Source: Streptomyces minutiscleroticus (lineage in GTDB: Bacteria; Actinomycetota; Actinomycetes; Streptomycetales; Streptomycetaceae). Taken from it: a DNA stretch of 64,000 nt. The stretch spans positions 1 through 64,000 of the forward strand of contig NZ_BMVU01000028.1 of assembly GCF_014650875.1 (NCBI RefSeq). The letters are read 5' to 3'. The position numbers and the translations under genes were made by a program. Within the stretch, counting starts at the first letter, position 1. Each line of letters opens with the position of its first letter. Under the pieces are notes generated by a model. It was not told the DNA's origin. It worked only from the letters and a program-made list of their open reading frames with translations, and ran no database searches. Shown one piece after another: positions 57,030-64,000 of this stretch.

Positions 57030-57537
57030 GCCGGGTGGCGAGGTCGGACTGGACCATCAGGCGGGTCTGGCGGACCTGGCCGCCGGAGCGCTCCCAGGTG
57101 AGGGTCACCCGGGTCCAGCAGTGCCCGAGGCCGGCGTCGTTGTAGACGACCCGCCACGCGGAGGGGACGCCGCCCGCGCGCAGCACGCCGTCCTTGCGGT
57201 GCTCGGTCTCCCACCGGGCGAGGTCGCCCCGCAGCCGCGGCGTCAGGTAGTGCCTGCGCAGGGCCTCGGACAGCGGCCCGCGGCCGGAGTCGTAGAGGAC
57301 GTCGATGTAGGCGCCGTAGAAGTCGGCGACGTGGTCGACCGCGGAGTCGGGGGCCCCCGAGCGGCTCGGGGGCCCGTCGGCCGGGCCGCCCTCGCCGGCC
57401 GCGGCGGGGACCGGCCGGACCGCCGAGGACGCCTCGGTGCGCGGCGCGCCGCCGCTCCCGGCGAGCGGCAGGAGCAGGGCGAGGAGCAGTACGGACGCGG
57501 CCGGCGTCGCGTACCGGGCGGTGCGGGATGTGTACAT
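57001..57537 (-). CDS. Secreted hypothetical protein
   Basis: 178 aa, ATG with GGAAGGGG upstream. A signal peptide of about 28 residues (RYATPAASVLLLALLLPLAGSG) precedes a Pro/Ala linker. The mature domain (about 65-178) reads HVADFYGAYIDVLYDSGRG, LSEALRRHYLTPRLRGDLARWE and GLGHCWTRVTLTW; it resembles small cystatin/NTF2-like (DUF3828-type) secreted domains. One Cys only. Function unknown. Overlaps the permease gene tail. Confidence 0.8.
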   Translation of the reverse strand: MYTSRTARYATPAASVLLLALLLPLAGSGGAPRTEASSAVRPVPAAAGEGGPADGPPSRSGAPDSAVDHVADFYGAYIDVLYDSGRGPLSEALRRHYLTPRLRGDLARWETEHRKDGVLRAGGVPSAWRVVYNDAGLGHCWTRVTLTWERSGGQVRQTRLMVQSDLATRLISGIRDDG

Positions 57538-57869
57538 GATGTCTGCCCCTTCCGTGGGCGAGGAAGGACGTGCCCGGTGCCACCTCCACTACAGCGCGCC
57601 TGCGCGCCGCCGGTGAGGCGTCAAGTGGCCAGACGGGGAACGGCGTGCACCCCTCCGCCTCTGCCGCCGGGCGGGCCGCCCGGCGCGGCCGGGCCCGGGC
57701 GTGCGGCCGCTCCCCGCGCGGCGGCGGGCGCACCGCAGCGCCCCTGACGAGGGTCTCCGTCCGAGAAGGGGCCCATCGGGCCCTGCCCGGCGGCCCGGGG
57801 CGGCGAGAGACTGTGCGTCCACCCTCGTGCTGAGCGGTTCCGCCGCTCCGGTCGCTTCCAGGGGGCATC
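57538..57869. other. Divergent region between the secreted protein and STAS genes
   Basis: 332 bp, no supported gene and no outstanding palindrome. Confidence 0.4.
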
Positions 57870-58388
57870 ATGGCGTGGCGCGTTCACCCCCGTCTCCGCC
57901 CGCCCGCGGCGTTCCTGCCGCGCCGTCACGCGCTGCCCGGGCGCCCCGCGCCGCATACCTCCGGGACGTGTCCGCTCCCGCCGCCGCTGTCGCTGCGCCA
58001 CGACGGCGGGTGCCTGGTGATCGGGGTCGAGCGGGCGGTGGGCCCCGGCCACGAGCCGACCCTCGGCCGCCTCCTGCACGCCGCCATCCGCTCCGGCGGC
58101 TCCGTCGTCCTCGTCGACCTGCGCCGCGCCCCCGCCCTGAGCGGCAGCGCCCTCAGCGTGCTGCACCTGGCGCGCAGCCTGGCCGACCGGCACGGCCTGC
58201 CGATGGTGTTCCTGCGCGAGGTGGCGCCCCCGCAGGCGGTGCCGGCCGCGCCCGCGCCGCCCGAGGCACCCGCGGCGACCCGGCTCCCGGCGATCCCGGC
58301 CCCGGTACGGCCCGCCGCCGCGCGGCCGTCCGTACCGCTGGTCCCGGAGCGGGACCGGGACGCGCCGGCACCCGAACGGGCCTGCTGA
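57870..58388 (+). CDS. STAS-domain protein (anti-sigma factor antagonist-like)
   Basis: 172 aa. A STAS fold lies at about 38-118: LSLRHDGGCLVIGVERAVG, GSVVLVDLRRAPALSGSALSVLHLARSLADRHGL (strand-helix core; LSGSAL in the place of the DSxGL phosphorylation loop). Flanking tails are Pro/Ala/Arg-rich. The start is uncertain because the first 37 residues are not conserved-looking. It converges with a second STAS gene at 58564. Such proteins bind anti-sigma factors or sense small ligands; no anti-sigma kinase gene is nearby. Confidence 0.72.
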   Translation: MAWRVHPRLRPPAAFLPRRHALPGRPAPHTSGTCPLPPPLSLRHDGGCLVIGVERAVGPGHEPTLGRLLHAAIRSGGSVVLVDLRRAPALSGSALSVLHLARSLADRHGLPMVFLREVAPPQAVPAAPAPPEAPAATRLPAIPAPVRPAAARPSVPLVPERDRDAPAPERAC

Positions 58389-58563
58389 AGGCTCCCGGCC
58401 GCGGCCTGCCGAAAACCCCGCGCCGGGCCGCGCCGGACGGGGACCGGGCGCACGACGGCACGGCACGGGGCGGCCGCCAGGCCGCCCGACCGCTCCGCGG
58501 TGTCGGCGGTGTCGGCGGCCCCACCCGCCCGTGCGTCCTGTCCGTCCCGCCGGCGCGAGGTGC

Positions 58564-58941
58564 CTACCGGGCGACGTCCGTGGCGTCGTGCGCGAGGGCG
58601 GCCTCCAGGGTCGGCAGCGGGCGGAACCGGCCGATCAGGCCGCCCGCCCGCAGGATCCTCAGCGTCAGCGGACGGTCGCAGACCAGCTGCAGCCGTCCGC
58701 CGCGCTCGGTGACCCGCCGCTCCGCGCGGCACAGCAGTCTCAGCCCGTAGCAGTCGAAGAACTCCACCGGGGTCAGGTCGACGACGACGCGCTGCCCGGC
58801 GGGCGCGGTCGCGGCGATCAGCTGCGGCAGGATCCCGACGGCGGCGGCGATGTCGATCTCGCCGTGGAACTCGATGACCAGATGTCCCTGCACCCGTCGC
58901 GTACGGATGTGTCCGACGGGCCATGCGATGCGCCGAGGCAC
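58564..58941 (-). CDS. STAS-domain anti-sigma factor antagonist-like protein
   Basis: 125 aa from GTG 58941, preceded by GGGGGAGG. Complete STAS domain: GHLVIEFHGEIDIAAAVGI, QRVVVDLTPVEFFDCYGLRLL, RRVTERGGRLQLVCDRPLTLRIL. At the phosphorylation loop, where antagonists such as SpoIIAA have DSSG, this has DCYG, so the regulatory Ser is replaced by Cys. Phosphorylation control would be lost and a redox switch is conceivable. Convergent with the other STAS gene. Confidence 0.88.
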   Translation of the reverse strand: MPRRIAWPVGHIRTRRVQGHLVIEFHGEIDIAAAVGILPQLIAATAPAGQRVVVDLTPVEFFDCYGLRLLCRAERRVTERGGRLQLVCDRPLTLRILRAGGLIGRFRPLPTLEAALAHDATDVAR

Positions 58942-59279
58942 GGCAGCCTCCCCCCGGCCGTACGCGCCCCGGGATCGCCGGGGAGCGCGTGGCGATGGTG
59001 ACGACCGCCGAGGACCGGGGCGGCTGCGGAGAACGCGCGGAGGCCGGACGGTCCGGACGGATGCCCGGTGCGTCACGTCCTCGACAGCACCGTTCCCCGC
59101 GCGGAGCGGCTCGGAACACATCGATGCGACGCTGTGACCTCACCAATCCGGCGTAGCCGACGGACAGTTGTCCGGCCGTCGGCAGGGCGCGCCGTGAATG
59201 GGAGGGACCCGCGCATGGGTAGGCATGTTCGCCGACGCCCCACAGCGGACGACGTCCCCCTAGCGAAGGACTTCCTGCT
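58942..59279. other. Divergent region with a hairpin
   Basis: 338 bp. A palindromic hairpin (59156-59183) lies here. A 53-codon ORF starts at 59215 with a good GGGAGGG site but runs into the next gene in another frame; it may be a small upstream ORF. Confidence 0.4.
59156..59183. promoter_or_regulatory. Hairpin/palindrome GCCGACGG...CCGTCGGC
   Basis: 8-bp perfect outer arms, with ACA/TGT pairing inside, about 97 bp upstream of the Cys-rich protein start. Terminator or operator. Confidence 0.4.
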
Positions 59280-59948
59280 TTGGACCCTGCATCCCCCCAC
59301 CTCTCCCCGGCCCGCCGTCCCGGCCGGACCTGGACGGTCCGGCTGGTCGGCCAGCGGGACCGGTCGGCGGCCGTGACCTGCTCCGCCGCCTGCCGCATGC
59401 CCGCCCGCTCCCGCGACCTCGCCGGTCTGCGCCGATTCGCCGCCGCGCACGCGGCGGCCCACGCCAAGGCCGCCACCGTCCGCCCGGACGCGGCCTGCCA
59501 GTGCCGGGCGCGGCAGTGCTCCGCGCACCACGGCACCCGGGTGCGCTGCTCCGGCGGCGTCGTCCTGACCCTGCGGCACGATCCGGCCGTCGGCCAGGTG
59601 TGGACGGTGGCCGAGGTCTGCGAACAGTGTGCGTCGCTGTCGCCGCACGTACGGATCGTGGGCCGCGCCGTGCCGCCGCCCCGGCCGGGCGCGGTACGGG
59701 ACGCGGGCGCGGACACGGGCACCGGACGCGCGGCGGCTCCGGCCGCTCCGGCCGCCCCGCTCGTCGCCGTGCCCGGGGGCTTCAGCTCCGCGGTCCCCGC
59801 GGCCGCCGTGCCGGGCGGCTTCAGCTCCGCCGGCGAGACGCCCCGGCCGGACGGGCCGAAGGACGTGCCCCGTGCGCGGCGGCGGACCGAACACGGGCGG
59901 CGCTCCGCTCCCGGCCGCGGCCGGGACGGCACGGGACGCGGCGTCTGA
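59280..59948 (+). CDS. Cys/His-rich hypothetical protein
   Basis: 222 aa from a TTG at 59280 with GAAGGA upstream; third positions are strongly G/C in this frame, supporting coding. The N-terminal 130 residues hold about eight Cys and several His (TCSAACRMPARS, AACQCRARQCSAHHGTRVRC, VCEQCASL), suggesting one or two structural zinc sites. The C-terminal part is low-complexity with VPGGFSSA twice. I recall similar uncharacterised streptomycete proteins but no function. Nothing nearby indicates a role. Confidence 0.68.
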   Translation: MDPASPHLSPARRPGRTWTVRLVGQRDRSAAVTCSAACRMPARSRDLAGLRRFAAAHAAAHAKAATVRPDAACQCRARQCSAHHGTRVRCSGGVVLTLRHDPAVGQVWTVAEVCEQCASLSPHVRIVGRAVPPPRPGAVRDAGADTGTGRAAAPAAPAAPLVAVPGGFSSAVPAAAVPGGFSSAGETPRPDGPKDVPRARRRTEHGRRSAPGRGRDGTGRGV

Positions 59949-60267
59949 GCCCGCTGTTCCGCGGAGCCCGCCCCGTACGGCGGCCGGCGGCCGACGGACA
60001 CCGTGCCCGGCGGCGTACGGCACTCGGACGGCACGGTACGCGGACGACGCGGCGCGGCATGCCACGGCACGGCACGCGGACGGTACGTGGCATGCCTCGC
60101 CGCCGACCGTACCGTGCCGCGCCCGAGTGGACGGCGGCCACGCGGAGGAACCGGGGCGGCGCGGACGGCGCCCGGCCGGAGCCGACCGGACCGCACCGGT
60201 CACAGACCCGACGGCGCCCGGTTCCAGGCCCGCCCACGCGCGGTCACAGGCCCGGGCGCGCCCGGTC
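59949..60267. other. Gene-free stretch with an inverted repeat
   Basis: 319 bp between the Cys-rich protein and the HxlR gene. GGCATGCCAC (60056-60065) and its exact complement (60087-60096) form an inverted repeat with a 21-bp spacer. Imperfect direct repeats of GGTCACAG.CCCG lie at 60196-60275. Confidence 0.45.
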
Positions 60268-60639
60268 TCAGGCCCGGGCGGGGAAGCGCTCGATGTTCTC
60301 CTCCACCCAGGAGCGCAGCGCCATGAGGGGGACGCAGGCGTCGCGCCCCAGGTCGGTCAGCGCGTACTCCACGTGCAGCGGGACGGACGGGTAGACGGTG
60401 CGGGTCACCAGCTCGCTGTCCTCCAGGCGGCGCAGGACGGCGGTGAGCACTTTCGGGCTGATGCCCTCGAGCCGGGTGCGTATCGCACCGAAGCGCAGCG
60501 GCCCGCTCTCCAGCGCGCCCAGGGCCAGGGCGCTCCACTTGTCGGCCAGCAGGTCCAGGACCGAACGGCACGGGCAGTTGGCGGCGTAGGCGTCGAAGTG
60601 GTCCTGCGCGGGGACACGCGGGCGCGCGGTACCTGCCAT
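60268..60639 (-). CDS. HxlR-family transcriptional regulator
   Basis: 123 aa. HxlR winged helix: CPCRSVLDLLADKWSALALGAL (family start CPV...L..KW), LRFGAIRTRLEGISPKVLTAVLRRLEDSELV, then wing VYPSVPLHVEYALTDLG. The two N-terminal Cys (NCPC) are at the place where QorR/HypR-type regulators sense diamide or quinones. Divergent from an alcohol-dehydrogenase-like gene with 66 bp between starts, the known QorR-Qor arrangement. A near-palindrome in the gap is the likely operator. Confidence 0.92.
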   Translation of the reverse strand: MAGTARPRVPAQDHFDAYAANCPCRSVLDLLADKWSALALGALESGPLRFGAIRTRLEGISPKVLTAVLRRLEDSELVTRTVYPSVPLHVEYALTDLGRDACVPLMALRSWVEENIERFPARA

Positions 60640-60673
60640 GTTCGGTTCCCTTCGGGAAGCAGTGGTTGTTGCG

Positions 60674-60687
60674 GGTAACTAGTATCC
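60674..60687. promoter_or_regulatory. Near-palindrome GGTAACTAGTATCC in the HxlR divergent promoter
   Basis: 10 of 14 positions are symmetric around the ACTAGT core. It lies 35 bp upstream of the HxlR start and 19 bp upstream of the dehydrogenase start. Confidence 0.5.
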
Positions 60688-60705
60688 GGAGTCTACGCTC
60701 GGACC

Positions 60706-61734
60706 ATGAACACACCGAACAGCACCCGTGCCATCGTGGCCCAGGCGGGCCCGCTCGACGACCCCGCCTCGTTCCGCGAGGTCGACGTCGACCTCGGCAC
60801 ACCCCGGCCGCACGACCTCGTCGTGGAGGTCCGGGCGGTGTCCGTGAACCCCGTGGACACCAAGGTCCGCGCCTCGCTGCGGGACGCCGGCTCCGCGCGC
60901 GTCCTGGGCTTCGACGCCGCGGGCGTCGTCGTCGCCACCGGCCCCGAGGTCACCGCCTTCGCTCCGGGCGACGAGGTCTATTACGCGGGCGACGTCTCCC
61001 GGCCCGGCTCCAACGCCCGGTACCAGCTCGTCGACGAGCGGATCGTCGGCCACAAGCCGGCCTCCCTGGACTTCGCCGAGGCGGCCGCGGTGCCCCTCAC
61101 CACGCTGACGGCCTGGGAGACGCTCTTCGAGCACATGGGCCTGACCGCGGACTCCACCGGCACCCTGCTGGTCATGGCGGGCGCCGGCGGCGTGGGCTCC
61201 ATGGCGATCCAGCTCGCGCGGCGCCTGACCGGCGTCACCGTCGTCGCCACCGCCTCCCGCCCCGAGTCGGCGGAGTGGGCGCGCGAACTGGGCGCCCACC
61301 ACGTCGTCAACCACCATCGGCTCGTCGAGGAGGTCGAGAAGGTGGCGCCCCAGGGCATCGATCACATCCTCTCCCCCTTCTCCGAGGGCAACGTCCAGGC
61401 GTACGCGGACCTCATGAACGTCCACGGCCAGGTGGTCGCCATCGACGAGCCGGAGGGGCTCGACACCCTGCCGCTGAAGGCCAAGAGCCAGACGTGGACG
61501 TGGGAGCTGATGTTCAGCCGTCCGCTCCACGACCCGCAGAGCACTGCGCAGCGGGAGATCCTGGACCGGGCGGCCGCCCTGTTCGACGACGGCACATTGC
61601 GCTCGACGCTCGTCCGCCACCTCTCCCCGATCACAGCCGACACCCTGCGCGAGGCCCACCGATCGGTGGAGGGCTTCGGCGCGGTGGGCAAGGTCGTCGT
61701 GAGCGACGAGGCCGCGGACGGCGAGCAGGGCTGA
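60706..61734 (+). CDS. Zinc-type alcohol dehydrogenase family / quinone oxidoreductase
   Basis: 342 aa MDR-superfamily enzyme: GroES-like domain (about 1-130; VSVNPVDTKVRAS, VLGFDAAGVVVATGPEV), NADPH-binding MAGAGGVGSMAIQLAR (about 162-177). No structural or catalytic zinc Cys is present, as in zeta-crystallin-like quinone reductases of the ZADH2/Qor2 subgroup. With the divergent HxlR regulator it forms a quinone- or electrophile-responsive pair. Confidence 0.93.
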   Translation: MNTPNSTRAIVAQAGPLDDPASFREVDVDLGTPRPHDLVVEVRAVSVNPVDTKVRASLRDAGSARVLGFDAAGVVVATGPEVTAFAPGDEVYYAGDVSRPGSNARYQLVDERIVGHKPASLDFAEAAAVPLTTLTAWETLFEHMGLTADSTGTLLVMAGAGGVGSMAIQLARRLTGVTVVATASRPESAEWARELGAHHVVNHHRLVEEVEKVAPQGIDHILSPFSEGNVQAYADLMNVHGQVVAIDEPEGLDTLPLKAKSQTWTWELMFSRPLHDPQSTAQREILDRAAALFDDGTLRSTLVRHLSPITADTLREAHRSVEGFGAVGKVVVSDEAADGEQG

Positions 61735-62333
61735 CGGCCTCGCGGCCGCCGCGCGCACGGCAGACACCTGACGAGCGCGCGGCGGCCGCACGCACGACGA
61801 CGCACGGCGGACGTACGCACGACGACGCACGACAGATGTGCGCACATCGACGCACGGCGGACGCGCGCACGACGGGCCCACGAGGGGACGCGCGGCGGAC
61901 GCGCGTACAACGGGCCCGCGAGGGGGGACACGCGGCGTACGCGCGAGGGGACACGCAGGACCGCGCGCGGAGGAGATGGAGTGACCGTGTGCGCGAGGGG
62001 CGCGGCGGTCGTGTGCGTTCCGTTCGCACGGTCCGGGGCGCCGCTCCCCGTCCCGCCGGACCCGGCCCGCGCGTCCCCCGCCGTGCCCCGCGCAACCGCT
62101 CCGACCTGCGAGAACGCTCTTCGGACGGGTCGGACGGCACTGTCTCGCAGCTCACGTTTCCGTTCGGGACACGGAGTTGGACTCCCCCGAGTGCTCGGGA
62201 AGCAGGCACGCCCCGCGGCAGGGGACGCCCGTCGGCACCGGACGGTGCCGTCCGTCCACGCCGCCCGGCGAGCGGCCCCGGCGCCCGCCCGTACCGCGGG
62301 CCCACCCGCCGACCGGTCACCGAGAGAGCGCCC
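61735..62333. other. 599-bp gene-free stretch
   Basis: Holds the tandem repeats. A GTG ORF at 61981 has a GGAGGAG site, but it runs across the start of the next gene in another frame and has no recognisable content, so it is not called. The ANTAR gene promoter is somewhere here. Confidence 0.45.
61791..61956 (+). repeat. Degenerate tandem repeats with two unit sizes
   Basis: Three 25-bp units (61791-61815, 61816-61840, 61841-61865; CGCACGACGACGCACGGCGGACG type) are followed by a 38-bp and a 40-bp unit (61866-61903, 61904-61943; CG.ACAACGGGCCC.CGAGGGG...GGCGTACGCG type) and a partial copy. Confidence 0.75.
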
Positions 62334-63359
62334 ATGTCACAGAATCCCGGCCCCGTTCCGGAGTTCCCCGACCCCTTCCCCGACCTCTACGGGGCCACCG
62401 CGGCGAGCACCGCCGGTTCGTCGCCCGAGGAGCTGGAGCGGCTCCGCCGGCACGCGTCCGACCTCCGGGGGCGGCTGCGCTCCCACGTACGGATATCGAC
62501 CGCGCAGGGCGTCCTGATGGAGCGTTACCGGTTCGACGACCCGGACCTGGCGTTCGCGCTGATGCGGCAGGCCCCGCAGCACGCCAACATCAAGATGCAC
62601 CAGCTCGCCGACGCGCTGATGCGCGTACCGGGGCCCGAGCGGGGGGCCGACGCCTGGTTCCCCCGGCGGTCGCGCACCGCGCCCCCGCCCCTGAAGGGCC
62701 TGGGGGTCGGGGACGAGAGCCGCGCCGACCAGGGCGCGGTGCTCGGCGCGGTCCTGCGGCAGGTCATGGAGGTCGCCGGCACCGACATGGGCAACGTCCA
62801 ACTGGTGGACGCCGGCGGACTGCGGCTGACCAAGCACACCGGGCTCAGCCGTGACTTCGTCGACTTCTTCGCCTTCGTCGAGCAGCCCACCACCTCGTGC
62901 GCCCAGGCCGCGGAGCACCAACGGCAGGTCACCGTCCGGGACGTGGCCACCGCCACCGTCTTCGACGAGGACTCGCGCCGCGCCGTCCTGGAGGCCGACA
63001 GCCGCTCCTGCCACAGTGTGCCGCTGATCGACCACCAGCAGGTCCTGCGGGGCATGGTCTCCTCCCACCACGCCCGGCCCACGACCGGTTTCGGCCAGGC
63101 CGAACTGCGCCTGATGCAGGCCACCGGGCGCACGGCGGGACGCTGGCTGGCCTGCACCGGAACACGGTGGTTCTCGACGCCCTCGAAGAGGTGCACCGCC
63201 TCGCGCGCACGTCGTCCTCCTGATCCGGCCGACGGGCCCGTCCCGTCTCCGCACGGTGGCCCGTCCCCGCACGGCGGCCCGTCCCCGGGCCGGGGCGCGG
63301 GCACCCGCCGCCGTCCCCGCGTGGATCACCGGCCGGCGGCGGTCACCCCCGAGGGGTGA
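62334..63359 (+). CDS. ANTAR-GAF regulator, frameshifted near the C-terminus
   Basis: ATG 62334 with GAGAG upstream. An N-terminal ANTAR domain (about 30-100; RLRSHVRISTAQGVLMERY, DLAFALMRQAPQHANIKMHQLADAL) binds RNA hairpins to prevent termination. A GAF domain follows (about 125-275). The order ANTAR-GAF is the reverse of the common GAF-ANTAR. At about 63153 the frame breaks: with one added G the text reads GRWLAWHRNTVVLDALEEVH and ends LARTSSS at 63223; as it stands the frame runs on to 63359 with Pro/Ser/Gly repeats. The break is after both domains, so function may be kept; a read error is possible. Confidence 0.82.
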   Translation: MSQNPGPVPEFPDPFPDLYGATAASTAGSSPEELERLRRHASDLRGRLRSHVRISTAQGVLMERYRFDDPDLAFALMRQAPQHANIKMHQLADALMRVPGPERGADAWFPRRSRTAPPPLKGLGVGDESRADQGAVLGAVLRQVMEVAGTDMGNVQLVDAGGLRLTKHTGLSRDFVDFFAFVEQPTTSCAQAAEHQRQVTVRDVATATVFDEDSRRAVLEADSRSCHSVPLIDHQQVLRGMVSSHHARPTTGFGQAELRLMQATGRTAGRWLACTGTRWFSTPSKRCTASRARRPPDPADGPVPSPHGGPSPHGGPSPGRGAGTRRRPRVDHRPAAVTPEG

Positions 63360-63393
63360 GGCTCCGCCCGGCGCGGGATGCTGTGCTGGCGCC

Positions 63394-64000
63394 GTGACCG
63401 GCCACGACGACCTGCCGGGCCCGGTGCCGACGGGCGCGGCCCCCACCGTGCGGCAGCCCGCGGGCGAGCCGCCGTCACGGACCGCACGGCCGGCCCCGGA
63501 GTCCTCACGGGCCACCCGGCCGGTCCCGGAGGTCCCGCGGGTCACCCGGCTGGTCCTCGGGGCCGCCGACACGGCCGCCCGGGCCGTCGCCGCGGCCTGC
63601 ACGGGAATCCCGGGGCACCGCCCGGTGCTCGACACCGCGCTCCTGCCCAACGCCGCGCTGGGCCTGGCCCTGGAGGCGCAGCGCCGCTCGCTGGCCGCCG
63701 CGGCGGCCGCGTACGACCGGACCGCGCCCCTCCTGGGCCGCGCGGCCCGCGCCCTCCTCCCGTCCGGCTGGCCGGACGCGGCGGCCCGGCGGGCCGCGCA
63801 CTGGAGCGAGCGGGGCCGGGCCGAACGGCGGCGGGCGCGCGAGGAGGCGGCCCCGGCGGTGCACGCGCTCCTGAGGTCCGTCGCGTCCGCCGTGGTCGAG
63901 CAGATGGACCTCGACGCCGTGGCCGACCGCGTGGACGTGAACCGGATCGCCCGGCGCGTCGACGCCGACGACGTGCTCACCCGCGTCGACCTGGTGGCGT
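63394..64000 (+). CDS. Hypothetical protein, start only (cut by the window end)
   Basis: A GTG at 63394 opens a frame that runs off the window (202 codons seen). The first 70 residues are Pro/Thr/Arg-rich. Then LVLGAADTAARAVAAACTG, an Ala/Arg-rich helical stretch and a repeated pattern MDLDAVADRVDVNRIARRVD, ADDVLTRVDLVA, where Asp-x-x-x-Ile/Val-x-x-x-Val-Asp recurs every 11-12 residues. In Streptomyces this repeat usually sits before the transmembrane RDD domain; that part would lie beyond the window. Confidence 0.65.
   Translation, partial: MTGHDDLPGPVPTGAAPTVRQPAGEPPSRTARPAPESSRATRPVPEVPRVTRLVLGAADTAARAVAAACTGIPGHRPVLDTALLPNAALGLALEAQRRSLAAAAAAYDRTAPLLGRAARALLPSGWPDAAARRAAHWSERGRAERRRAREEAAPAVHALLRSVASAVVEQMDLDAVADRVDVNRIARRVDADDVLTRVDLVA

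Noticed and set aside
61981..62517. GTG ORF with a good GGAGGAG site upstream of the ANTAR gene
   Set aside because: It runs through the start of the ANTAR gene in another frame and its translation is low-complexity Arg/Pro/Ala. The ribosome-like site may be chance or part of a short untranslated region.

Overview
The window looks like a chromosomal segment of a Streptomyces species. GC is very high throughout, codon third positions are almost all G or C, GTG and TTG starts are common, and the gene set (a conservon, a TerD protein, Spo0M and DUF6343 families, treT, BlaI/M56, ANTAR and STAS proteins) is typical of that genus. I saw no rRNA, tRNA, CRISPR array, plasmid or phage module and no intact transposase. 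Several genes are truncated or frameshifted, as is common in accessory parts of a Streptomyces chromosome.

Layout. 0-8 kb: the end of an Old Yellow Enzyme, a cysteine-rich copper-storage protein, two coupled CNNM/CBS membrane proteins, a TerD stress protein, an MMPL exporter, and a methyltransferase flanked by a perfect 85-bp direct repeat. 8-24 kb: mainly detoxification enzymes with local regulators (two alpha/beta hydrolases, an XRE-NB-ARC-TPR regulator, a broken hydrolase paralogue, an AraC regulator, a DUF2235 hydrolase, an HIBADH-like reductase, an ArsR-type repressor divergent from an ene-reductase, a DyP peroxidase, LysR divergent from an EamA exporter, a degenerate integrase). 24-37.5 kb: an MFS exporter, a DoxX-like protein, WrbA, a secreted lamin-tail protein, an orphan kdpED pair, remnants of a Baeyer-Villiger monooxygenase and SMP-30 pair, a TauD-type dioxygenase, two small secreted proteins (one broken) and a Ser/Thr kinase-FHA operon.

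37.7-44 kb is one co-oriented conservon operon: a sensor-like ATPase, a roadblock protein, DUF742 and a GTPase, followed by two P450s that resemble the CYP157/CYP154 pairs and a crotonase. 44-50 kb: a glutathionyl reductase-like protein, LysR, a candidate short leader peptide, an unusual hydrolase and the trehalose synthase TreT. 50-64 kb: small conserved Streptomyces proteins, TatA, BlaI with an M56 protease, Spo0M, an APC permease, STAS proteins, an HxlR/alcohol dehydrogenase pair, an ANTAR-GAF regulator and a truncated last gene.

Possible shared regulation. A 16-bp palindrome of the form TCTACA-N5-GTAGA lies just upstream of terD, tatA and spo0M. It resembles BlaI/MecI half-sites, and a BlaI-M56 sensor pair is encoded between the tatA and spo0M sites, so a small envelope-stress regulon is proposed as inference. 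A second palindrome, CCTGAC-N4-GTCAGG, precedes both small secreted-protein genes that lie beside the kinase-FHA operon. Convergent genes are often separated by long perfect GC-rich hairpins without a T tract. Several reading frames are broken by apparent single-base deletions, and these should be checked against raw reads before they are called pseudogenes.
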